Below are positions 44,508 through 52,503 of a DNA stretch of 64,000 nucleotides, one piece after another. A program made the position numbers and the translations under genes. Position 1 is the first letter of the stretch, and the number at the start of each line of letters is the position of its first letter. The notes under the pieces are model-generated. The model was given only the letters and a program-made list of their open reading frames with translations. It had not been told where the DNA came from and ran no database searches. The stretch comes from Streptomyces humidus (GTDB lineage: Bacteria > Actinomycetota > Actinomycetes > Streptomycetales > Streptomycetaceae), in the NCBI RefSeq assembly GCF_014649655.1, contig NZ_BMTL01000015.1:143634-207633 (forward strand). The letters run 5' to 3'.

Positions 44508-45338
44508 ATGAGCACCGTGACCACGCCGGACGGCACCACCCTCTTCTACAAGGACTGGGGCCCCCGAGACGCTCAGCCGATCGTCTTCCACCACGGCTGG
44601 CCGCTCAGCTCGGACGACTGGGACGCCCAGTTGCTGTACTTCCTCGGCAAGGGGTACCGCGTCGTCGCCCACGACCGCCGGGGGCACGGCCGCTCCGGCC
44701 AGCCGGCCACCGGCCATGACATGGACACCTACGCCGCCGACGTCAACGTCCTGACCGGCGCCCTGGACCTGCGGGGAGCGGTGCACATCGGGCACTCCAC
44801 CGGCGGCGGTGAGGTCACGCGCTATGTGGCACAGGCCGAGCCCGGCCGCGTCGCCAAGGCGGTGCTCGTCGCGGCCGTCCCCCCGGTCATGGTGAAGAAG
44901 GACAGCAACCCCGAGGGCACCCCGATCGAGGTCTTCGACGGATTCCGCGCCGCTCTCGCCGCCAACCGGGCCCAGTTCTTCATCGACGTGCCCACAGGGC
45001 CCTTCTACGGCTTCAACCGGCCCGGCGCCGAGGTGTCCCAGGGGCTGATCGACCGGTGGTGGTGGCAGGGGATGATGGGGGCCACGAACGCCCACTACGA
45101 ATGCATCAAGGCGTTCTCGGAGACCGACTTCACCGAGGACCTGAAGAAGATCGACGTCCCCGTCCTGGTCATGCACGGGACGGACGACCAGGTCGTGCCG
45201 TACGCGGACTCGGGCCCGAAGTCCGCCGAGCTGCTCCGCAACGGCAGGCTCAAGAGCTACGAGGGCTATCCCCACGGGATGCTGTCGACCCATCCCGAGG
45301 TCCTCAACGCCGACATCCTCGCCTTCGTGCAGGAGTAG
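44508..45338 (+). CDS. alpha/beta hydrolase, cofactor-free haloperoxidase type
   Basis: Encodes 276 residues from the ATG at 44508, with AGAAGGA upstream. HHGWPLSSDDWDAQLLYFLGKGYRVVAHDRRGHGRS, the nucleophile GHSTGGGEVTRY, the Asp in MHGTDDQVVPY and the His in YPHGMLSTH are those of bacterial non-haem chloroperoxidases/esterases. These use a Ser-Asp-His triad and can form peracids in organic acid buffers, while the natural function is often an esterase. It lies between a YdeI-like gene and a convergent DUF5709 gene, with no cluster motif nearby. Confidence 0.9.
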   Translation: MSTVTTPDGTTLFYKDWGPRDAQPIVFHHGWPLSSDDWDAQLLYFLGKGYRVVAHDRRGHGRSGQPATGHDMDTYAADVNVLTGALDLRGAVHIGHSTGGGEVTRYVAQAEPGRVAKAVLVAAVPPVMVKKDSNPEGTPIEVFDGFRAALAANRAQFFIDVPTGPFYGFNRPGAEVSQGLIDRWWWQGMMGATNAHYECIKAFSETDFTEDLKKIDVPVLVMHGTDDQVVPYADSGPKSAELLRNGRLKSYEGYPHGMLSTHPEVLNADILAFVQE

Positions 45339-45394
45339 GGCGAGCCCCCTGCCGTCCACCACCGAGCCCGCCCGCGTCGCCCCCCTCGGCCCCT

Positions 45395-45859
45395 TCAGTA
45401 GTTCTCGGGGTCGGGGATCACATGGATCGCGGCCTCCTCGGCCGACGCCCCGGCTCCGTCCAGCCCTCTGTCGAACGCGAACAGGCCGGACTCGGTGTTC
45501 CCACGGGTGCCCTCGTCGAGCGCGACGAGCCGTCCGGCGCGCTCGTCTCCGACCTCGTCGTCGATGAGCTCGCCGTCGGTGTCCCAGGCGTCACCGATGC
45601 CGTCACCCTCCGGGACGCCGATGTCCGGCACCTCCTCGGAGAGACGCTCGTCCAGGCTCTCGCCCCTGTGCCGCTCCGACGCCGTGACACCTGTGTGCTC
45701 CACGCCCCAGGGCCTCTCCGGTGGCGAGTAGCCCTCGTCCATCGCCTGGTCTCCAGCCCTGTAGTCCAGGGTGTCCGACGCGTCGAGCAGCCCGACGTCG
45801 TCCTGCACCTCGGAACCGTCCGGCTGGTAGACGTCGTCGCCCATCGCTTGGTCGGCCAT
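45395..45859 (-). CDS. DUF5709 family acidic protein
   Basis: Encodes 154 residues from the ATG at 45859 (GGAGCG upstream; another ATG lies four codons earlier). It is very acidic, with repeated DDxGLLDASDTLD, YSPPERPWG and DGIGDAWDTDGEL blocks characteristic of actinobacterial DUF5709 proteins, which are small, soluble and of unknown function. About 55 bases upstream on the minus strand is GGGTAC (45921-45916), like the -10 of Streptomyces SigB-type stress promoters, but I find no convincing matching -35. Confidence 0.82.
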   Translation of the reverse strand: MADQAMGDDVYQPDGSEVQDDVGLLDASDTLDYRAGDQAMDEGYSPPERPWGVEHTGVTASERHRGESLDERLSEEVPDIGVPEGDGIGDAWDTDGELIDDEVGDERAGRLVALDEGTRGNTESGLFAFDRGLDGAGASAEEAAIHVIPDPENY

Positions 45860-46088
45860 TTCGCGCTCCATCGTTCTCAGGGGGCTGGGGGCGCCTTCTC
45901 ACCAGGCCCGTTCACGTACCCCCGCCACGGTGAAGCGGTGACACGGTGACGGGGCCGCCAGTGTCCCGCCCCGACTCTCCCAGCACCTCCCCGAACGGGC
46001 AATCGTGCGCTCCTGGGAAATTCATGGGCACGCTAAGGACACTGCCTGCCGGGCGGCGCCGCCCGGCTGGGCATCTACGACCCGCCGG

Positions 46089-46122
46089 GCGGTGCGCTCC
46101 CGATCGGCCGGGAGCGCACCGC
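46089..46122 (-). terminator. hairpin downstream of alpha-amylase gene
   Basis: A perfect 14-bp stem (46089-46102 with 46109-46122) lies about 115 bases past the amylase stop on the minus strand. The remaining part of the 378-base gap (45860-46237) contains short GCGAGGCAGG-type repeats at 46146-46175 and the upstream region of the DUF5709 gene. Confidence 0.65.
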
Positions 46123-46237
46123 GGTCGGTGACGCAGGGTGAGGCATGGCGAGGCAGGGCGAGGCAGGGCGAGGGGGCCTCACCGTCCCGCCCGTTCGGGG
46201 CGGCCCTTCGGTCCGGGAGCGGAGCGCCCGCCCTGGC

Positions 46238-47953
46238 TCAGCTGCGCCAGGTGTCGTTGAGCAGTGTCCTGCCGCTGGACGGGACGGTGGCGGTGCGGTT
46301 GCCTCCGCTCTCCCAGGTGACGTTGCCGGCGGCGTCCTTGCGCACGTACTTGTACTCGAAGGAGGTGCCGGCCGGGAGGGCGACGTCCAGCTTCCAGACG
46401 GGGTAGGCCGCCGGGTCCAGCCTGAGCGCGGCAGCGGGGTTCCAGTTGCCGAGCGCGGAGTTGTTCCCGGTGACGTAGATGTTCTGGCCCCAGGAGGTGG
46501 TGGCGTTCACGCTGAACGAGGCGCCGACCGTACCGTCGGGGTTCTCGGGGCCGGGGTTCCCGGGAGTGGTGCCGCCGCAGCCGGTGGCCCCGGTGTGCAG
46601 GGCGAGCGCGCTGTTCGCGCCGAGGGTGGCGGTGAACTCTCCGGAGCCGTTCACCGTGACGGGCCTGTCGCTCTGCACGTCGCAGTAGGTTCCGGCGGGC
46701 AGCGACGTCCGGAAGGTCCTGGTCAGCGACGAGGGTTCGTGGTTGATCGCGACGTAGGCCCTGTTGCCTCGGCCGAAGGCGATGGCGTTGTTGCCGTTGT
46801 CCCACCAGTCGCTCACGGCGGCGCTGCCCGCGGTGTTGCGGAACTTGACCATGCTCGCGATCTCGCGCCAGGCGTGCTGGCATTTCCATCCGCCGGTGTA
46901 ACAGGCGTTGACCTGGCCGTTGTCGGGTCCGCCGGCGTCCTTGTCGCTGAACTCGTAGCCGGAGTGGACGTCCGGCGAGCCGTAAGGCCATGCCAGGCTG
47001 AAGACCTCGGCGAGCGTGTAGTTCGCGCCGTCCTTGTAGCTCAGCGTCGAGCCGTTGCGCTCGGTGTCGTGGTTGGTGACGAAGGTGGCGGCCTTGCTGC
47101 TGGAGATGTATCCCCAGGCTTCGCCGAAGTTCTTCAGGTACGCCAGTCTTTCGCCGGAGAAGACGCGCTTGAGGTCCCTGCCGTAGGCGAACTCCTGGAC
47201 GTCGCCGACCCCGGTGTACTCGCCCGGCTGCACGGCCTCGCCGGCGGCTCCGATGGTCTCCATCTTCATGTAGACGCCCGGGTCGGTGAGGCGGCTCTTG
47301 ATGTCGGCGAGGTCGGCGACGGCGATGTGCTTGGCCGCGTCGACGCGGAAGCCGTCCACGCCGAGGGACAGCAGGTCGTTCAGGTACCCGGCGATCGTCC
47401 GGCGGACGTGCTCCTCGTCGGTGTCCAGGTCGGGCAGGCTCACCAGCTCGCAGTGCTGGACGTTCCAGCGGTCCGCGTAGTTGGTGATCTCCGCCTTGCA
47501 GTCGTCCATGTCGGACGCGGAGTACGTGCCGGGGTAGTCGTACTTGCTGTAGCTCGAGCCCCCGGTTCCGGTGCCCGCGCTGTTGGCCATGTGGTTGATC
47601 ACCGTGTCCACCACGACCTTGACGCCTGCGCCGTGGCACGTGTCGATCATGTTCTTGAAGGCGGTGCGGTCGCCCAGTTTCGTGGCGATCCTGTAGCTGA
47701 CGGGCTGATAGGCCGTCCACCACTGCGGACCCTGGGCGTGCTCGTTGGGCGGGGACACCTGGACGTACCCGTAGCCGTCCGGACCGAGCCGGTCCGTGCA
47801 GGCCCTGGCGACCGAGGCGAAGTTCCACTCGAACATCACGGCGGTGACGTCCTTGTCGCCGGGCGGGTCCGCCTGCGCGGTCGCGGGCGCCGTGACGACC
47901 ACAGCGGCTCCCGCCACGAGGGCGAGTGCAGCGGTCACGGTCTTGTTGACCAT
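46238..47953 (-). CDS. secreted alpha-amylase, GH13 with C-terminal CBM20
   Basis: Encodes 571 residues with a Sec signal peptide (MVNKTVTAALALVAGAAVVV, cleavage near AQADPP). The GH13 conserved regions are DTVINH, GFRVDAAKH (nucleophile Asp), ETIG (acid/base Glu) and FVTNHD. After a Gly/Pro/Thr linker, residues about 470-571 form a CBM20 starch-binding domain (FSVNATTSWGQNIYVTG, LGNWNP, FEYKYVRKD). It hydrolyses internal alpha-1,4 bonds of starch outside the cell. AGGAGGAACG precedes the ATG. The upstream inverted repeats suggest maltose/LacI-type control. Confidence 0.96.
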   Translation of the reverse strand: MVNKTVTAALALVAGAAVVVTAPATAQADPPGDKDVTAVMFEWNFASVARACTDRLGPDGYGYVQVSPPNEHAQGPQWWTAYQPVSYRIATKLGDRTAFKNMIDTCHGAGVKVVVDTVINHMANSAGTGTGGSSYSKYDYPGTYSASDMDDCKAEITNYADRWNVQHCELVSLPDLDTDEEHVRRTIAGYLNDLLSLGVDGFRVDAAKHIAVADLADIKSRLTDPGVYMKMETIGAAGEAVQPGEYTGVGDVQEFAYGRDLKRVFSGERLAYLKNFGEAWGYISSSKAATFVTNHDTERNGSTLSYKDGANYTLAEVFSLAWPYGSPDVHSGYEFSDKDAGGPDNGQVNACYTGGWKCQHAWREIASMVKFRNTAGSAAVSDWWDNGNNAIAFGRGNRAYVAINHEPSSLTRTFRTSLPAGTYCDVQSDRPVTVNGSGEFTATLGANSALALHTGATGCGGTTPGNPGPENPDGTVGASFSVNATTSWGQNIYVTGNNSALGNWNPAAALRLDPAAYPVWKLDVALPAGTSFEYKYVRKDAAGNVTWESGGNRTATVPSSGRTLLNDTWRS

Positions 47954-48030
47954 CGTTCCTCCTGATCCACCTGATGCGGATGAGAGGCCTCACGCAGCAA
48001 CGCGCCGTGCCCGGCAGGCCTTTGACGATT

Positions 48031-48192
48031 CTTGCTGAAAATGAACAGCAAGCACTTGCGGTCGAGACCGTACGAGTCCGGGGCCCGCCGGTCAACCCTC
48101 CTCGTCGTGACTCCCCGGATTCCCGCTCCGAACGTCAAAACCCCTGCCTGCGAGGGAATCTGACGGCGAGCAAGCCCTTTCGTAAGGCTTGC
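48031..48192 (-). promoter_or_regulatory. amylase upstream region with two CTTGC/GCAAG inverted repeats
   Basis: Two perfect inverted repeats lie upstream of the amylase: CTTGCTG-N8-CAGCAAG (48031-48052) and GCAAGCC-N9-GGCTTGC (48170-48192). Streptomyces amylase genes are known to be repressed through CTTGCA/TGCAAG-type repeats by the LacI-family regulator Reg1/MalR. These copies fit that pattern in part, but the core bases are not identical to the published sites. Confidence 0.5.
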
Positions 48193-48283
48193 AGAGATGT
48201 TACGTTCCTCGCCGTCCGGTCCGGCGGACCGGAGACCCTGGCACGGGTCCACGCGCCCGGCCCGCCGGACCGGATCCCCGGCC

Positions 48284-48366
48284 GAGGCTCCACAGCCCAC
48301 ACGCCGCCCCGCCGCCCCGCCGCCCGACTGCCCCGCCGCCCCGACCAGGGTCGGCTGTGGAGCCTC
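48284..48366. repeat. 14-bp perfect inverted repeat with 55-bp spacer
   Basis: GAGGCTCCACAGCC (48284-48297) is repeated inverted at 48353-48366, in the non-coding 702-base region between the amylase and the GT-C gene. The spacer is nearly all C and G in CCGCC runs. It could be a long hairpin or a decayed mobile-element end; there is no transposase or target duplication beside it. Confidence 0.6.
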
Positions 48367-48655
48367 CCCCCGGGCCGAGCCGGTCACCCCCGTGCCGCCG
48401 GGTCGTCGAACCGGGGTCGGCCTCCGACCACGGGCAGGTAGCCCGGGGCGACAACGGACGCGCGTCCGGCAACGGCCCGGACCTCCGCCGGAGACAGAAC
48501 CCGGTCGCCCGCCCAGAGGGCGGCGGACATCTCGCTCTGCGCTCGGCCGGGCGTTACGCCGTTCGGCCCGCCCCCCGGGCCGGTGCCGGCCGTGACTGAG
48601 ACCTTTCAGCATGGAGAGGGCATGCCGGCCCGCCCGCAGGAGCGAGGGGTGAGTG

Positions 48656-50179
48656 ATGAGAGACGGCCCGCAGGCCACGGACAGCACGTCGGCCACGTCG
48701 GCCGACCCGCCCGGGGTCGCCACGCCGAGCACCGTTCGCTTCGTCCCCCGGCCTTCCGGCGAGGCGGCGCTCGCGGCCGTCGCCGGCGCCTTCACTCTGG
48801 CCCAGCTCCTTCTCGTGCGACCGGGAATGGGGCTCGGCTGGGACGAGTCGGTCTACGTCAGCCAGGTCTCCTCCCACGCGCCGGCGGCGTTCTTCAGCGC
48901 CCCGCGGGCCCGTGGCGTTCCGCTGCTGGTGGCGCCGATCGCCGCCTGGACGTCGTCCACCGCGGTGCTGCGGATCTACCTGGCCGCCCTGTCCGGCCTC
49001 GCCCTCTTCCTCGCGCTTCGCGCATGGCGGGGCGTCTTCCCCGCGCGGGTGCTCGCGACCGGGGGCGCCCTGTTCGCCACCTTGTGGGTGACGCTGTTCT
49101 ACGGCCCCCAGGCCATGCCCAACTACTGGGTCGCCGTCGGCGCCCTGGCCGGCACGGGCTGGTTCCTGCGCGCCCAGGCGAACCGCTTCGACCGCACGGC
49201 TCTGTGGGGCGTGGGCCTGAGCGCCTGCCTGATGGCCTGGATGCGCCCCACCGACGCGGTCTGGGCGGCCCTCCCCCTGCTCCTCCTGCCGGTGTTCCTG
49301 CGCCGGTGGAGGCGCCCCGCGCTGTCGGCGGCGCTGGCCGCCGGCCTGGCCGCCGGGGCGGCCGAGTGGGTGATCGAGGCGTACGTCTCCTACGGCGGAC
49401 CGGCGCAACGCCTGTCCGACGCGTCCCGCATCCAGGGCGGCCTGGGCTGGAACATCGCCGTCGCAGACCAGCTGCGCGCGCTGGGCGGACGTACGCTGTG
49501 CCGCCCCTGCACCAGCGCCCCGCCCTCCGTGCCGGAGACGCTGTGGTGGTGCGCTCTGCCCCTGCTCGCCGCTCTCGCGGCCGTGGTCGCCGTCCGCGCC
49601 CGCCGCCCCGCCGCCACGCTCGTGCCGCTGGCGTGCGCCGCCTCGGCGGCGTTCCCGTACCTCTTCCTGATCGGCTACGCGGCGCCCCGCTTCCTGCTGC
49701 CCGCCTATGCGCTGCTCGCCCTTCCGGTCGCCGATCTTCTGGTGTGCCTGGTCCGGGCGCCCGGACGGATCCCCCGGCCGTTGATCCTGGTGCTGCTGCC
49801 CCTCGCTCTGGTCGGGCACCTGGCCGTGCAGTTCGTGGTACTGGAGCACACCGTGCGCCGCACCACCGCGGCCCACCGCGAGTGGGCCGCCGTCGCCGCC
49901 GGGCTGCACCGCCTGGGCGTTCACCCGCCCTGCCTGGTGACGGGGGAGAACTATGTCCCGATCGCCTACTACGCGGGCTGCTCGTCCGCGGCGACCTCCG
50001 GCCACGACGCCAACACCACGGCGGCCGGCATCGGGCGAACCGCGCGCCGGCTGCCCACCGCCGCCCTCGTGGCGCCGGACGGCAGCCCGCCCGGATACGC
50101 CCGTTCCTGGACCCCGCACCAGGTGGCCGGCCTGCGCGTGTACGTCGCGCCCGGCGTGACGCCGGAAGGACGGCGGTGA
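48656..50179 (+). CDS. polytopic membrane glycosyltransferase-like protein (GT-C fold)
   Basis: Encodes 507 residues with about nine to eleven transmembrane segments and a soluble C-terminal tail of about 110 residues. The first extracytoplasmic loop has GLGWDESVYVSQV, the Asp-Glu motif typical of GT39/ArnT-like GT-C enzymes that use polyprenyl-phosphate sugars. It is likely to add or transfer a sugar or mannose at the outer face of the membrane; donor and acceptor are unknown. The ATG at 48656 follows GAGGGGTGAG. It stands alone between the amylase (divergent) and the L,D-transpeptidase. Confidence 0.8.
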   Translation: MRDGPQATDSTSATSADPPGVATPSTVRFVPRPSGEAALAAVAGAFTLAQLLLVRPGMGLGWDESVYVSQVSSHAPAAFFSAPRARGVPLLVAPIAAWTSSTAVLRIYLAALSGLALFLALRAWRGVFPARVLATGGALFATLWVTLFYGPQAMPNYWVAVGALAGTGWFLRAQANRFDRTALWGVGLSACLMAWMRPTDAVWAALPLLLLPVFLRRWRRPALSAALAAGLAAGAAEWVIEAYVSYGGPAQRLSDASRIQGGLGWNIAVADQLRALGGRTLCRPCTSAPPSVPETLWWCALPLLAALAAVVAVRARRPAATLVPLACAASAAFPYLFLIGYAAPRFLLPAYALLALPVADLLVCLVRAPGRIPRPLILVLLPLALVGHLAVQFVVLEHTVRRTTAAHREWAAVAAGLHRLGVHPPCLVTGENYVPIAYYAGCSSAATSGHDANTTAAGIGRTARRLPTAALVAPDGSPPGYARSWTPHQVAGLRVYVAPGVTPEGRR

Positions 50180-50421
50180 GCGCCGTCGGCGTCACACGGC
50201 CCCCTGCCCCGCGCCAGGAGCGGCGCCTCGCCGTCACCCCGGCCGTGAGGCGGCCATGAAGCGGCTGTGAGCGCGGCAGCCGCCCGGGGGCGGCTCGGTG
50301 GCGCGCCCGACAATGCGTGGCGTTCAACACAATTTGCCCATTTCCGAATGGAGATATGTCTATAAGTAGTCTCAGAGCTGCTCGCGCCCTTTCGGCGATC
50401 AGCGCAGGGACACAGAGACCA

Positions 50422-51681
50422 GTGGCATGGGAGAAGCGTTTGTTCAGGCTGGGTACACGACGCACCGGGCTGGTGGCTACGGCCGGCGTACTCGGCGGCG
50501 TACTCGCGGTGACGGCCCTCGGCGGTACGAGCATCGCCGCCACCGGCGGTAACGACGCCGGGAGCCGCCCGACAGCACAGGCGCGGGCCGATCAGCCGGG
50601 CGCCCAGGAGGCGTCCGACGCCCGCATGGAGATCACGCCCGGGCAGGGTGCGCACGGCGTCGGGGTCAACGATCCGGTCGGTGTCACCGTCAGCCACGGC
50701 AGGCTCACCAAGGTGACCATGACCGCCGTCGCGACCGGCGCCCAGATCCGGGGCACGCTGTCCGCGGACGGCGCCTCCTGGAAGCCGAACCGTTCGCTGG
50801 AGCGCGCCACCAGGTATCAGATAGCCGCGGAGGCCGAGGACGCCAAGGGGCGCTCCGCCCTCGACAACGCCACCATCACCACGGTCTCCCCGGCCAACGA
50901 CTTCATCGGGCACGTCTCCCCCGAGGACGGCTCGACCGTCGGCGTGGGCATGCCGGTGACGGTCGACTTCGGCCCGGCGGTCCGTGACAGGACTGCCGTG
51001 GAGTCGGAGATCCAGGTCAGCTCAAGCAGCGGCCAGCAGGTCGTCGGTCACTGGTTCGGCGACCACCGCCTGGACTTCCGCCCCCGGAGTTACTGGAAGG
51101 CCGGCTCCACCGTCACCGTCACGCTCAGCCGCTACGGCATCCAGAAGACGGTCACGTTCAAGATCGGCCGGAGCCAGATCAGCACCGTGGACGCCAGGAC
51201 CAAGCAGATGACCGTCGTCCGCGACGGCAAGGCGATCAGAACCATCCCGATCTCGTCGGGCAGCGCCGAGCACCCGACGTACAACGGGCGGATGGTGATC
51301 TCCGAGAAGTTCGGGCAGATCCACATGAACGGCGCGAGCGTCGGCCTCACGGAGAAGAACGGCAAGCCCTCGTACGACATCGAGGCCGTGCCGCACGCCA
51401 TGCGCCTGACCGACTCGGGCACGTTCATCCACGGCAACTACTGGGGCGGCGACTCGGTCTTCGGCAAGGTCAACACCAGCCACGGCTGCGTGGGCCTGAA
51501 GGACGTCAGGGGCGGCGGCGACGGCAGGACGCACGCCGCGTGGTTCTTCGACCACTCGATGACCGGTGACGTCGTGATCGTCAAGAACTCCGAGGACAAG
51601 ACCAGGCTGGCCCCGGGCAACGGCCTCAGCGACTGGAACATGCCGTGGAGCGAGTGGATCGCGGGCAGCCCGGCCGCCTGA
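50422..51681 (+). CDS. L,D-transpeptidase (YkuD domain) with Ig-like domain
   Basis: Encodes 419 residues from the GTG at 50422. In-frame starts at 50356 and 50317 would lengthen an unusually long N-region. After RRTGLVATAGVLGGVLAVTALGG (signal anchor) come an Ig-like region (about 55-250) and a YkuD catalytic domain with HGNYWGGDSVFG and the nucleophile motif SHGCVGL. This plan is that of mycobacterial LdtMt2-type and Streptomyces Ldt enzymes, which form 3-3 cross-links in peptidoglycan or attach proteins to it. A strong hairpin follows at 51753. Confidence 0.93.
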   Translation: MAWEKRLFRLGTRRTGLVATAGVLGGVLAVTALGGTSIAATGGNDAGSRPTAQARADQPGAQEASDARMEITPGQGAHGVGVNDPVGVTVSHGRLTKVTMTAVATGAQIRGTLSADGASWKPNRSLERATRYQIAAEAEDAKGRSALDNATITTVSPANDFIGHVSPEDGSTVGVGMPVTVDFGPAVRDRTAVESEIQVSSSSGQQVVGHWFGDHRLDFRPRSYWKAGSTVTVTLSRYGIQKTVTFKIGRSQISTVDARTKQMTVVRDGKAIRTIPISSGSAEHPTYNGRMVISEKFGQIHMNGASVGLTEKNGKPSYDIEAVPHAMRLTDSGTFIHGNYWGGDSVFGKVNTSHGCVGLKDVRGGGDGRTHAAWFFDHSMTGDVVIVKNSEDKTRLAPGNGLSDWNMPWSEWIAGSPAA

Positions 51682-51752
51682 CCGCACGGCGCCCGCCCCC
51701 CGGTCGGTCCTGCTCCCCCTCCGCCACCCGATCGATCCTCTCCCCCCTCCAC

Positions 51753-51787
51753 CACGCGGTGGCCGGCCCCACGCCGGCCACCGCGTG
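51753..51787 (+). terminator. hairpin downstream of L,D-transpeptidase
   Basis: A perfect 15-bp stem (51753-51767 with 51773-51787) with a 5-base loop starts about 70 bases after the stop. From here to 52200 I see no gene and no further clear element. Confidence 0.8.
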
Positions 51788-52227
51788 CGGCGTCGGGACG
51801 CCCGAAGAGCCCTCGGCCCGGGCCCCCACGGCGGCACGCGGGGAACGGGCGGTCCCGGGCGGAGCGGCGGGCCCGGCCTACGGCGGGACCGTCGTCGGGC
51901 CGGAGAGGTCCGGGCGGTCGCGGCCGTGCCGGGTGTTCCGACGGTGTTCCGGCCACGAACGTCGTCGGCGCCGCTGAACCGAACCCGGCCACGCCTCTCG
52001 GCCGGCAGTCGCCGCGCCCCTCGTCGAGGCCCTGAACCACCGCCCGCGAGCCGGCGCGGTCACCCCGCGCAGGCTTCCTCGCGTCGGGCGAGCCTGTTCC
52101 CGACGTCCGGCCTCGATGTCACCGAGGGTCGTCGGGAGGGGCCCCGTGTGGGACGCGGCGGCGTCCCGGGCCCGCACGGCGATCCGGACGATCCATGGAC
52201 TTCAGCGACTCGCTTGCGTCAGAGGTA

Positions 52228-52394
52228 TTGCTGCGAGATTTCCCCCGGTGCTAGCTTCCTGCGAACCGGTTCGATGAAGTGATCCTTCCGGCGACCCGGA
52301 TCCCCTCCGTATCAACCCGAAGAACCCGGGGAACTGCCACTGTCACCTGGTTGAGCCTCTTGCCCTTCGGGTGCATGTGATCGAACCGATTCGA
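52228..52394 (+). promoter_or_regulatory. promoter and paired LacI-type operators of glycoside hydrolase gene
   Basis: TTGCTG (52228-52233), an 18-nt spacer and TAGCTT (52252-52257) form a good promoter. A perfect 12-bp palindrome CGAACCGGTTCG (52262-52273) overlaps the expected transcription start. A second near-copy, TCGAACCGATTCGA (52381-52394), lies 120 bp downstream in the leader. The sequence and the arrangement over +1 are typical of LacI-family repressors of sugar-utilisation genes. The leader to the ATG at 52504 would be about 240 nt. Confidence 0.7.
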
Positions 52395-52503
52395 CAACGC
52401 GTCAGCCCGGATCCTCCTCACCGGCCACGGCATGCGGACCAGCAGCCGGGGGCGCGAGGCGGACCGACCGGGACCCGTTACTCAAGGATTGAGGACGCAC
52501 TCC

